Shown here in pieces: positions 7,072-15,700 of a stretch of DNA of 64,000 nucleotides (position 1 is its first letter; the number at the start of each line of letters is the position of its first letter). The position numbers and the translations under genes are program-made. This DNA comes from an uncultured Latescibacterota bacterium (GTDB lineage Bacteria > Latescibacterota > UBA2968 > UBA8231), in the NCBI GenBank assembly GCA_958295495.1, contig OY282352.1:1-64000 (forward strand). Reading direction: 5' to 3'. Under the pieces are notes generated by a model. That model ran no database searches. It was not told the DNA's origin and saw nothing but the letters and a program-made list of their open reading frames with translations.

Positions 7072-10000
7072 CTACTTGAGCAGTACCATCTTCTCGACCG
7101 CCGCGACCGAGCCGGCTTGCAGCCGGTAGAAGTATATCCCCGCCGACAAGGGCTGCCCGTAGTCGTCGCGCCCGTCCCAAGGGACGGCGTAACGACCCGC
7201 TTGCTGAGACTCGGCGGCGAGGGTGCGGACGACCTGCCCTAATACATTGTGAATGGTCAACCGCACCTCGGCGGGATGCGACAGCGCGTACTGAATCGTC
7301 GTGGCCGGGTTGAACGGGTTGGGGTAGTTGGGGCCGAGGGCCACCGCAGCCGGGGTGCGGTGGTCAATGGAACCGACGCGCCTTTGGGTGGCAGTCCTTG
7401 CCGATTGCACGCCCTGCGCGGTCTGGCTGTTCGGCGGCGGGGCCGTGCCCTGCTGGGCAAAGACGAAGGCTGCTGGCAGCAGCACGGTCCCGTCGTGGGC
7501 GACCAGCCGCGCCTCTGAGGACCCGGCTTTGGCACGGGCGGCCCCATGGGTGCCGGCAACCCGATTCGAGGTCACCCGTAAGTAGGTACGCTGGCCGCCG
7601 CACTCGGCCGCGATAGCCCAGCGGGTGGCCCTATAATCCAACGTCGGCACGATGGTGCTACCCACCGTAGCGCCCGCAACCGCATCTACCTTCTTCCACG
7701 GGATGAACTCGTCGCGGGGTTCGTCCAACTCAACGACTTGGCCGTGCTCATCCGTGCTGTGGGTTATCTGCACCTCGCGGTAAATGCGGTACGCGTCCAC
7801 CACGGTGTGCTCCTGCGACAGCGGCCACGTCAGCAGAACCGAGCCGCGCCAACCGCCGGTGCGATCGGCCCCGCGGTAGTCTTCAGCAAACACCCATTCG
7901 GGGGGATCTTGGGGACATCCAACCCCACAACCCGATTCGGGGTCCCCCGCCACCCTAAAGCAGGTGCGCCGGCCGCCGCACTCGGCGGCGACAGCCCAAC
8001 GGGTAGCCCTATAATCCAGCGTCGGCACGATAGTGCTACCCACCGAAACGCCCGGAACCGCCTCCACCTTAGCCCACGGGATGAACTCGTCGTAGGGCGC
8101 GTCCAGCGCGACGACTTGGCCGTGCGCATCGGTGCTGTGGGTTATCTGCACCTCGCGGTAAATGCGGTACGCGTCCACCAAGGCGTGCTCCTTCGACAAC
8201 GCCCACGTCAGCAGGACCAAGCCGTCCCAACCGCCGGTGCGATCGGCTCCGAGATAGTTTTCAGCGCGCATCCACTCGGGGGCATCCAGCCCTACATGGA
8301 CCGTGATGGTAAATGGCAGGGTGGCCGCGTCGCCATCGGCATCTTTGGCCGTGTATATACCTTCATAAGGGATCGTCTGGCTCGCGTCGCCGAGGACCGT
8401 GGAAGTTTCATAAGGGATCGTCTGGCTCGCGTCGCTCAGAACCGTGGGGGTGCCCCGCACCTGACGCCGCGCCGCGTTGAACACCAAGCCCTCCGGCAGG
8501 TTGTCCGACAGGCTATACCGCAGCGCGCCATCGCCGCCGGTAGCCGCCGGCAGGGGCCAAGCAACCACTTGGCAAGCCGTCGCCGTCAGCGGCTCAATCG
8601 TCGCGTCCCCAAAGGTCGGTTGCAGATCCGGGTCGATGACGGTGATAGTAAACGGCAGCGTGGCCGCATCGCCATCGGCGTCGGTGACCGTGTAGGTGGC
8701 GACGGTCGTGTCTGTCGCGGTCGCCGCACCCCGCACCTGGCGGGTGTCGGCGTTGAACGCCAAGCCAGCCGGCAGATGCGACAGGCTATACGCCAGCGGA
8801 CCATTCCCGCCGCTGGCCGCCGGCAGCGTCCGCGGGTCAATCGCTTGGTCAACCTCGGCGAAAAGAGCGGCAATCGTCGCGTCGCCAAAGGTCGGTTGCC
8901 GGTTCGGGTCGATGATGGTGACGGTGAACAGCAGGGTGGCTGTATCGCCATCGGCATCTCTGGCTGTGTAGGCGGCGACGGTCGTGTCAGTCGCGGTCGC
9001 AGCGCCATACAACTGCCGCATCATCGCGTTGAGCGCCAAGCCGTCCGGCAGGTTCGACAGGCTGTACCGCAGCACGCCGTCCCCGCCAGTAGCCTCTGGC
9101 AGGGGCCAAGCAACCGATTGGTCAACCTCGGCGAAAAGGTCGGTAATCATCGCGTCGCCAAAGGTCGGTTTTAGATCCGGGGGCGTGACGGTGATGGTGA
9201 ACAGCAGGGTGTCGAAATCCGCGTCGGCATCGAGGACCTTATAAATCATGGCCGCCGCGCTGTCGGTCTCGACCGTGGGGGTGCCCCACAACTGACGCAT
9301 CATCGCGTTGAATACCAAGCCCTCCGGCAGATTGTCCGACAGGCTATACCGCAGTACGCCGTCCCCGCCGGTGGCTGTCGGCAGCGTCTGCGGATCAATC
9401 GCTTGGTCAACCTCCACGACAAGGTCGGCAATCCGCGCCGTGTCCGCGAAAACCGGCACCAGATCCACAAAGGGTTCGGAGGAGGAGGGCTCCGGATCCT
9501 CCGGTGGGTCCGAGGGTGGCTCCGGATCCTCCGGTGGGTCCGAGGGCGGTGCCAGCGGGTCGTTGTCTAACACGGTGACGGAGACGAAGTGGGGATTTAA
9601 GGGAAGCCACAGAGGAGAAGGACTCATGTCGATCGGAAGCGAAATCAGGACGGGGCCGACGGGGTCCTCGTCGTGTACGGCGTTATCCACAGCCGTTATG
9701 GTAAAATCCAGAGTCCTACCCGACTTGGGCCCAAAGGTCAAGGTAATTTGCTCAGGTGTGACTGTCACCACGCTGGGGTCGGAGCTCGTGGGTCTTACCA
9801 CTACTGGGTCCCAGCCTGGGGCCATGTAGATCCCCTGGAACCTCCGGTTCAAAGAACCCCCCTCGCGTAGTGTACGCGGTATGGGCTCATCTTCGAGGAC
9901 TACGACGCGCGTCGGATTTGGTCGTGTGACGTCGTCGTAGCCCCCACCGCTTGCGGTAAACGTGATTGTGTCAACCCGAGCCGTATCCCAGTTCCCAGGG

Positions 10001-10773
10001 TTGCGAAGGGTGCGCTCCGCGTCGTCTATCGCGGAATACTTCACGGTCTGCTCTGTGTTCCAGTTCGACGAAGTAAACGTTAACGACGTTTTATCCATGG
10101 CCCCCAGTGTTGGGTACTTATTCGTGAGGCTTATCTCGACATCCCCCGTCGGTTCGCTCCCCAACGACACGTATTGATTAACGGTACCGCTCTCGAGCAC
10201 GGGCAGATAGGTACCGTCATCGTTTCTTCTATCTATCGGGGACGACGAGGAGGAGCCAAAAACAAATATCGCCTTCGTGTCATCGTCGGCGAGAGTAACG
10301 GTTATCGGATGTGTGACGCCGTCGTAGCCCCCACCGCTTGCGGTAAACGTGATTGTCGCTATCCGAGTCCCAGGGTTGACCACATCGTCGTCCACCCCGG
10401 AAAACGTCACGGTCTGCATTGTGTTCCAGTTCGACGGAGTAAACGTTAACGACGTTGGACTCATGGTCACCAGTGTTGGGGAATCATTCGTGAGGCTTAT
10501 CGTGACATCCCCCGTCGGTGCGGTCGGCCCCAACCACACACCTTGATTGCTTTGATTATGGGTACCGCTCTCGTTCACGGTAATAGAGGAGTCATTAACA
10601 TGTATCGTGGGCTGGGCGTAGAGGGCTTCGGCCCCGAAAGTTCCCGCGACGACGAGCGCGAACAGTAGATTCGCAAGGGATCTTGCACAACGGTCACGCG
10701 TGTGCTTATAGCTGGAAGTACGGAGGCCAATGTCAGAAGACAGCGGCTCCCTACAACGGCTTGCGCTGACCAT
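7072..10773 (-). CDS. Giant secreted multidomain surface protein 1, with NPFNP-type sorting tail
   Basis: A 1233-aa predicted secreted protein. A long N-terminal signal has its hydrophobic core at about 33-50 and probable cleavage after LYAQ. Next come Calx-beta-like modules (TSLTFTPSNWNT, then TITFTASGGGYDGVT), a Pro/Glu-rich linker (about 405-435), four He_PIG/cadherin-like Ig modules (ATGGDGVLRYSLS), two repeats of a fibronectin-like module (LVDAYRIYREVQITHSTD), and an 85-residue C-terminal tail beginning NYPNPFNPATTIQY and ending KMVLLK. This tail class (FlgD-Ig-like/Por secretion type) sends proteins to the surface in FCB bacteria. GGAAGGAG lies 9 bases before the ATG. A 45-bp tandem duplication near 8362-8450 adds 15 residues absent from the other copies. 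Likely an adhesin or matrix protein; the ligand is unknown. Confidence 0.85.
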   Translation of the reverse strand: MVSASRCREPLSSDIGLRTSSYKHTRDRCARSLANLLFALVVAGTFGAEALYAQPTIHVNDSSITVNESGTHNQSNQGVWLGPTAPTGDVTISLTNDSPTLVTMSPTSLTFTPSNWNTMQTVTFSGVDDDVVNPGTRIATITFTASGGGYDGVTHPITVTLADDDTKAIFVFGSSSSSPIDRRNDDGTYLPVLESGTVNQYVSLGSEPTGDVEISLTNKYPTLGAMDKTSLTFTSSNWNTEQTVKYSAIDDAERTLRNPGNWDTARVDTITFTASGGGYDDVTRPNPTRVVVLEDEPIPRTLREGGSLNRRFQGIYMAPGWDPVVVRPTSSDPSVVTVTPEQITLTFGPKSGRTLDFTITAVDNAVHDEDPVGPVLISLPIDMSPSPLWLPLNPHFVSVTVLDNDPLAPPSDPPEDPEPPSDPPEDPEPSSSEPFVDLVPVFADTARIADLVVEVDQAIDPQTLPTATGGDGVLRYSLSDNLPEGLVFNAMMRQLWGTPTVETDSAAAMIYKVLDADADFDTLLFTITVTPPDLKPTFGDAMITDLFAEVDQSVAWPLPEATGGDGVLRYSLSNLPDGLALNAMMRQLYGAATATDTTVAAYTARDADGDTATLLFTVTIIDPNRQPTFGDATIAALFAEVDQAIDPRTLPAASGGNGPLAYSLSHLPAGLAFNADTRQVRGAATATDTTVATYTVTDADGDAATLPFTITVIDPDLQPTFGDATIEPLTATACQVVAWPLPAATGGDGALRYSLSDNLPEGLVFNAARRQVRGTPTVLSDASQTIPYETSTVLGDASQTIPYEGIYTAKDADGDAATLPFTITVHVGLDAPEWMRAENYLGADRTGGWDGLVLLTWALSKEHALVDAYRIYREVQITHSTDAHGQVVALDAPYDEFIPWAKVEAVPGVSVGSTIVPTLDYRATRWAVAAECGGRRTCFRVAGDPESGCGVGCPQDPPEWVFAEDYRGADRTGGWRGSVLLTWPLSQEHTVVDAYRIYREVQITHSTDEHGQVVELDEPRDEFIPWKKVDAVAGATVGSTIVPTLDYRATRWAIAAECGGQRTYLRVTSNRVAGTHGAARAKAGSSEARLVAHDGTVLLPAAFVFAQQGTAPPPNSQTAQGVQSARTATQRRVGSIDHRTPAAVALGPNYPNPFNPATTIQYALSHPAEVRLTIHNVLGQVVRTLAAESQQAGRYAVPWDGRDDYGQPLSAGIYFYRLQAGSVAAVEKMVLLK
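8362..8451 (-). repeat. 45-bp tandem duplication inside giant gene 1
   Basis: The stretch encoding DASQTIPYE occurs twice, offset by 45 bp, in the last He_PIG module. Giant genes 2 and 3 have it once. The frame is kept. Confidence 0.75.
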
Positions 10774-10879
10774 ACAAACAAACTCCTTCCTTAATTGATG
10801 TTGAGCGACCTAACCGGACTCAACCAATTAGCGTTGAAAAGCTGTGGGCTTTTTAGAGTGTTATCAAGTTGGGGTGTCA

Positions 10880-10905
10880 GCCGCTGTTCGGCATAACACA
10901 GCGGC
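10880..10905. repeat. Hairpin-forming junction motif, copy 1
   Basis: GCCGCTGT and ACAGCGGC form an 8-bp perfect stem around a 10-base loop, directly after the stop codon of the giant-gene tail remnant. The core CGCTGTTCGGCATA also occurs near 6361, 7045, 12755 (one mismatch) and 18651, always at a segment edge. Confidence 0.6.
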
Positions 10906-10911
10906 GAATTC

Positions 10912-11012
10912 CTACTTGAGCAGTACCATCTTCTCGACCGCAGAGACCGAGCCGGCTTGCAGCCGATATTCCCGCCGACAAGGGCCGCCCGTGGCCGTCG
11001 CACCCGTCCCAA
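10912..11012 (-). pseudogene. 3'-end remnant of a giant gene, frameshifted
   Basis: About 100 bp of the giant-gene 3' end, encoding HGRPLSAGI and the final residues, joined at CCCGTCCCAA to a PIN-like gene fragment. Compared with the copy at 16797 it lacks 8 bp, which breaks the frame. With the PIN remnant and the hairpin it fills the gap between giant gene 1 and the rpn module. Confidence 0.75.
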
Positions 11013-11185
11013 TGATCAATCGCCTCTGTCCTTTGAACAACAGCCTCGTACAGGATTGGCCACGCAACGACAACCAAAAGGGCTTCTAGCCAGTCTTGTT
11101 TTTCGCAGGCATCGCCGCGATGCTGATCGCGTGGGTCGAAGAGCGCGAAGCAGAAGCCAGAGTCCACATAGAAGCGCGTTACTAG
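11003..11185 (-). pseudogene. PIN-domain toxin-like gene fragment, copy 1
   Basis: The minus strand reads FYVDSGFCFALFDPRDQHR and, further on, VVAWPILYEAVV, resembling the start and middle of VapC-like PIN-domain ribonucleases (the first conserved Asp in VDSG). The fragment stops at WDG, where it is fused to the giant-gene tail. The later PIN acidic residues are missing, so it cannot be an active nuclease. The assignment rests on motif resemblance only. Confidence 0.45.
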
Positions 11186-11316
11186 AAGGCACGGTCAGCC
11201 CCGTCGGCCCCGTGCATTCCGAAACCATCCCAAGGGGGGCTCTTGCGTCGGCCAATTATGAATCGGCCTTTCGTTCCCTCGTTGCCTCTATAAATAACTG
11301 ACGTTACGCGGCGGGC

Positions 11317-11655
11317 CTACTCGTCGGCGTCTAACAGACGCCTGAAGGCTTCGAGCGTGGGCACCTGGATGGCCGCCCGATGCAACTGCTTGAGGCGCTG
11401 CACATCCTCGATGGCCCCAATGCGACCGGCCAAACCGCGCACGTCCTCCGGCGGAAAGCGCAGGGCCAACACGTCGAGGAGGAATTCTCGCCCCCCTTGC
11501 TCAATGCCTTGCTCAATGCCTTGCTCAATGCCTTGCTCAATGCCTTGCTCAATGCCTTGCTCAATGCCTTGCTCGATGCCTTGCTCAATGCCTTGCTCAA
11601 TGCCTTGCTCAAGGGCCTTTTCCGTGAAATACTGCACAATCGACGATTCGTACAT
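11317..11655 (-). CDS. Free-standing Rpn C-terminal domain (RpnS-like), copy 1
   Basis: A 112-aa ORF starting MYESSIVQYFTEKAL, then nine EQGI repeats plus EQGG, then a C-terminal domain ending RLLDADE. It equals the last 100 or so residues of the adjacent rpn protein except for repeat number and a few substitutions, and lacks the nuclease domain. The ATG lies 20 nt after the rpn stop codon. The strong SD before the equivalent internal ATG in rpn is lost here (AACGAGACC), so translation may depend on coupling to rpn. In E. coli, separately made C-terminal Rpn products (RpnS) block the full-length nuclease; by analogy this could be an extra antitoxin dose. It may equally be a neutral tandem duplication. 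Confidence 0.6.
   Translation of the reverse strand: MYESSIVQYFTEKALEQGIEQGIEQGIEQGIEQGIEQGIEQGIEQGIEQGIEQGGREFLLDVLALRFPPEDVRGLAGRIGAIEDVQRLKQLHRAAIQVPTLEAFRRLLDADE
11497..11613 (-). repeat. 12-bp minisatellite encoding EQGI, nine full units
   Basis: Plus-strand unit TTGCTCAATGCC repeated without interruption (one unit has G for A). Each unit adds four residues, so copy-number change does not shift the frame. Confidence 0.95.
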
Positions 11656-11675
11656 GGTCTCGTTACGCGGCGAGC

Positions 11676-11978
11676 CTACTCGTCGGCGTCTAACAGGCGT
11701 CTGAAGGCTTCGAGAGTCGGCACCTGGATGGCCGCCCGATGCAACTGCTTGAGCCGCTGCACATCCTCGATGGCCCCAATGCGACCGGCCAAGCCGCGCA
11801 CGTCCTCCGGCGGAAAGCGCAAAGCCAACACCTCAAGGAGAAATTCTCGCCCCCCCTGCTCAATGCCTTGCTCAATGCCTTGCTCAATGCCTTGCTCAAT
11901 GCCTTGCTCAATGCCTTGCTCAATGCCTTGCTCAAGGGCCTTTTCCGTGAAATACTGCACAATCGACGATTCGTACAT
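11676..11978 (-). CDS. Putative internal-start product of rpn copy 1 (RpnS-like antitoxin)
   Basis: An in-frame ATG inside rpn, preceded by CGGAGGAGACC (SD core GGAGG, 5-base spacing), would give a 100-aa protein MYESSIVQYFTEK... holding the EQGI coil and C-terminal domain. This is a better ribosome site than those of many genes in the window. By analogy with intragenic RpnS proteins it could neutralise the nuclease. Expression is inferred from sequence only. Confidence 0.45.
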   Translation of the reverse strand: MYESSIVQYFTEKALEQGIEQGIEQGIEQGIEQGIEQGIEQGGREFLLEVLALRFPPEDVRGLAGRIGAIEDVQRLKQLHRAAIQVPTLEAFRRLLDADE

Positions 11979-12614
11979 GGTCTCCTCCGAAATGATGGTC
12001 ATAATGGTTTCTGATTTATACACCAACCCGCTCAAAATCGCAAGATCGGCCAGATAATTCGCCTTGAGGGGCTCGGCCAGCGGCACCTGCTGCGCCCGGT
12101 TCACACACTGGCGCAGCCACGCCTCCGCATCCACACCCGCCGGCCGCTGCATCAACGGCGCAAACGGCAGCAAGCCCGAAGGCCCCTCGTCGAGCATGCG
12201 TTGGCCTTCGAGTTCACTCAGCCGAATCACCTTGTATTGCACCAGCACCCGGAAGCCGTGCCGCTCTTGGATATAGTGCCCCGGATCACTCCGACCCGCC
12301 GCTGGGCGCAAATAGATGACGATGGAGCAGAACGGCAGGCCGTACTGCTCAATGCCGCGCCCGACATAGCCGGCCATGCGGCGGGGCATGGGCGGGCTAC
12401 TATCGGTGGTTTGAAATTCGTGATGGACCAACACCTCCTCGCCGTCTCCGAGGCGCACGCGGATGAGGCTGTCGGTGCGGTGGGCTTCGACGGTGGGTTG
12501 CTCAGTGTCGATGATGTCGAGCACCTCGAGGTCGTCGCGTTGCAGGGCGAAGCGGACGAAGTCGGCCGGGTAGGTGTGGATCAGGTGCTTGGCGATAGTA
12601 TCAAATTCGGCCAT
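11676..12614 (-). CDS. Rpn family recombination-promoting nuclease / YhgA-like (Transposase_31), copy 1
   Basis: A 312-aa protein. The N-terminal PD-(D/E)XK-like domain has RTDSLIRVRLG (Asp48) and VHHEFQTTD (Glu66-x-Gln68), typical of the Rpn/YhgA family formerly called putative transposases. A variable linker follows, then six EQGI repeats plus EQGG and a small C-terminal domain. Rpn proteins are DNA endonucleases; in E. coli they act in phage defence and are restrained by a C-terminal protein made from an internal start. Here an internal ATG (residue 213, position 11978) has GGAGGAG just upstream. The ORF is intact and the ATG start is conserved in all three rpn genes of the window. The free-standing C-terminal copy follows 20 nt downstream. 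Confidence 0.85.
   Translation of the reverse strand: MAEFDTIAKHLIHTYPADFVRFALQRDDLEVLDIIDTEQPTVEAHRTDSLIRVRLGDGEEVLVHHEFQTTDSSPPMPRRMAGYVGRGIEQYGLPFCSIVIYLRPAAGRSDPGHYIQERHGFRVLVQYKVIRLSELEGQRMLDEGPSGLLPFAPLMQRPAGVDAEAWLRQCVNRAQQVPLAEPLKANYLADLAILSGLVYKSETIMTIISEETMYESSIVQYFTEKALEQGIEQGIEQGIEQGIEQGIEQGIEQGGREFLLEVLALRFPPEDVRGLAGRIGAIEDVQRLKQLHRAAIQVPTLEAFRRLLDADE
11856..11938 (-). repeat. 12-bp minisatellite encoding EQGI, six units
   Basis: Same 12-bp unit inside rpn copy 1; six EQGI units plus a terminal EQGG. Confidence 0.95.
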
Positions 12615-12782
12615 AAGCCATGCCTTGGATAGGGGAGACCACAGGGCCGGTCCACGGGAGGCCGACCGCGTAATGTTCGTAAATAATGTATATCCGCGCT
12701 CGCTTGTTCAGCAAGACCGCGTTCTCTATCCCAAGCTCCGGCTACCTGTGGGCGATCAGCCGCTATTCGGCATACCACAGTC

Positions 12783-15700
12783 CTACTTGAGCAGTACCAT
12801 CTTCTCGACCGCCGCGACCGAGCCGGCTTGCAGCCGGTAGAAGTATATCCCCGCCGACAAGGGCTGCCCGTGGTCGTCGCGCCCGTCCCAAGGGACGGCG
12901 TAACGACCCGCTTGCTGAGGCTCGGCGGCGAGGGTGCGGACGACCTGCCCTAATACATTGTGAATGGTCAACCGCACCGCGGCGGCGTCCGACAGCGAGT
13001 ACTGAATCGTCGTGGCTGGGTTGAACGGGTTGGGGTAGTTGGGGCCGAGGGCCACCGCGGCCGGGGTGCGGTGGTCGATGGAACCGACGCGCCTTTGGGT
13101 GGCAGTCTTTGCCGATTGCACGCCCTGCGCGGTCTGGCTGTTCGGCGGCGGAGCCGTGCCCTGCTGGGCAAAGACGAAGGCTGCTGGCAGCAGCACGGTC
13201 CCGTCGTGGGCGACCGGCCGCGCCTCTGGGGATCCGGCTTTGGCACGGGCGGCCCCATGGGTGCCGGCAACCCGATTCGAGGTCACCCGCAAGTAGGTGC
13301 GCTGGCCGCCGCACTCGGCGGCGACAGCCCAACGGGTAGCCCTATAATCCAGCGTCGGCACGATGGTGCTACCCACCGTAGCACCCGCAACCGCATCTAC
13401 CTTCTTCCATGGAATGAACTCGTCGCGGGGTTCGTCCAACTCAACGACCTGACCGTGCTCATCCGTGCTGTGAGTTATCTGCACCTCGCGATAAATGCGG
13501 TACGCGTCCACCACGGCGTGCTCCTTCGACAGCGGCCACGTCAGCAGAACCGAGCCGCGCCAACCGCCGGTGCGGTCGGCTCCGCGGTAGTCTTCAGCAA
13601 ACACCCATTCGGGGGGATCTTGGGGGCATCCAACCCCACAACCCGATTCGGGGTCCCCCGCCACTCTAAAGCAGGTGCGCTGGCCGCCGCACTCGGCCGC
13701 GACAGCCCAGCGGGTAGCCCTATAATCCAGCGTCGGCACGATGGTGCTACCCACGGTAACGCCTGGAACCGCCTCCACCTTAGCCCACGGGATGAACTCG
13801 TCGTAGGGCGCGTCCAGCGCGACGACTTGGCCGTGCGCATCGGTGCTGTGGGTTATCTGCACCTCGCGGTAAATGCGGTACGCGTCCACCAAGGCGTGCT
13901 CCTTCGACAGCGCCCACGTCAGCAGGACCAAGCCGTCCCAACCGCCGGTGCGATCGGCTCCGAGGTAGTTTTCAGCCCGCATCCACTCGGGGGCATCCAA
14001 CCCTACGTGAACCGTGATGGTAAATGGCAGGGTGGCCGCATCGCCATCGGCGTCGGTGGCCGTGTATATACCTTCATAAGTGATCGTCTGGCCTGCGTCG
14101 CTCAGAACCGTGGGGGTGCCCCGCACCTGGCGAGTGTCGGCGTTAAACACCAAGCCGGCCGGCAGATGCGACAGGCTATATGCCAGCGCGCCGTCGCCGC
14201 CGGTGGCCGCCGGCAGGGGCCAAGCAACCACTTGGCAAGCCGTCGCCGTCAGCGGCTCAATCGTCGCGTCCCCAAAGGTCGGTTGCAAATCCGGGTCGAT
14301 GACGGTGATAGTAAACGGCAGGGTGGCTGCATCGCCGTCGGCGTCGGTGACCGTGTAGGTGGCGACGGTCGTGTCCGTCGCCGTCGCAGCACCCCGCACC
14401 TGCCGGGTGTCGGCGTTGAACGCCAAGCCGGCCGGCAGATGCGACAGGCTATACGCCAGCGGGCCATTCCCGCCACTGGCCGCCGGCAGCGTCCGCGGGT
14501 CAATCGCTTGGTCAACCTCGGCGAAAAGAGCGGCAATCGTTGCGTCGCCAAAGGTCGGTTGCCGGTTCGGGTCGATGATGGTGACGGTGAACATCAGGGT
14601 GGCTGTATCGCCGTCGGCATCTCTGGCTATGTAGGCGGCGACCGTCGTGTCCGTCGCGGTCGCGGCACCCCGCACCTGCCGGGCGTCGGCGCTGAGCACC
14701 AGGCCGTCCGGCTGGTTCGACAGGCTGTACCGCAGTACGCCGTCGCCGCCAGTAGCCTCTGGCAGGGGCCAAGCAACCGCTTGGTCCACCTCGGCGAAAA
14801 GGTCGGTGATCATCGCGTCCCCAAAGGTAGGTTTTAGATCCGGGGGCGTAACCGTGATGGTGAACAGCAGGGTGTCGAAATCCGCGTCGGCATCGAGGAC
14901 CTTATAAATCATGGCCGCCGCGCTGTCGGTCTCGACCGTGGGGGTGCCCCACAACTGACGCATCATCGCGTTGAACACCAAGCCCTCCGGCAGGTTGTCC
15001 GACAGGCTATACCGCAGCACGCCGTCGCCGCCGGTAGCCGTCGGCAGCGTCTGCGGGTCAATCGCTTGGTCAACCTCCACGACAAGGTCGGCAATCCGCG
15101 CCGTGTCCGCGAAAACCGGCACCAGATCCACAAAGGGCTCGGAGGAGGAGGGCTCCGGATCCTCCGGTGGGTCCGAGGGTGGCTCCGGATCCTCCGGTGG
15201 AGGTGCCGGGTCGTTGTCTTCCACGGTGATGGAGAGGGACTGTAGGGGAAGCCACAGACGAGGAGGACTCAGACTCATGTTGATCGGAAGCGAAATCGTG
15301 ACGGGACCCGCGTCGTGTACGGCGTTATCCACAGCCGTTATGGTAATGCTCTGAAGCTGGTTCGAGGTAGCTTGGGTCCAGGTCAATTCCGCAGGTGTGA
15401 CTGTCACCACGCTGGGGTCGGAGCTCGTGGGGTTTACCACTATTGGGGGCCAGCCTGAGCGCACGAGCAATCTATAGAAGTGCATCCGGGTACTCCCCTC
15501 GCTTAGTGTACGCGGTATGGGCTCATCGTCGAAGACATCGACGATCCTCGTACTTGTGAGGCCGTCGTAGTCCGCACCGCTTGCGGTAAACTTGATTGTC
15601 GCAGACTGACGCCGCCCCGTGCTGAACACCATGTTGTCCACCCCAGAAAAGGTCACGGTCTGCTTTGTGTTCCAGTTCGACGGAGTGAACGTTAATGACG

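Noticed and set aside
11497..11613. Possible CRISPR-like array
   Set aside because: Units are 12 bp with no spacers and are in frame inside a coding region.
11380..12057. Open frames rich in LLNA or PCSM repeats on the plus strand around the rpn modules
   Set aside because: The 12-bp minisatellite keeps all frames open; the sense frame with EQGI and the nuclease motifs is the real one.
11676..12614. Transposase
   Set aside because: The family was once named putative transposase (YhgA-like), but the motifs are those of an Rpn PD-(D/E)XK nuclease and no terminal inverted repeats are seen.
12960..14837. A 625-codon open frame on the plus strand, with similar ones at 7738-9174 and 19339-20727
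   Set aside because: They lie wholly antisense to the giant genes and arise from GC-rich codon bias in repeated modules; no RBS, no domain, and the sense strand has clear domains and tails.
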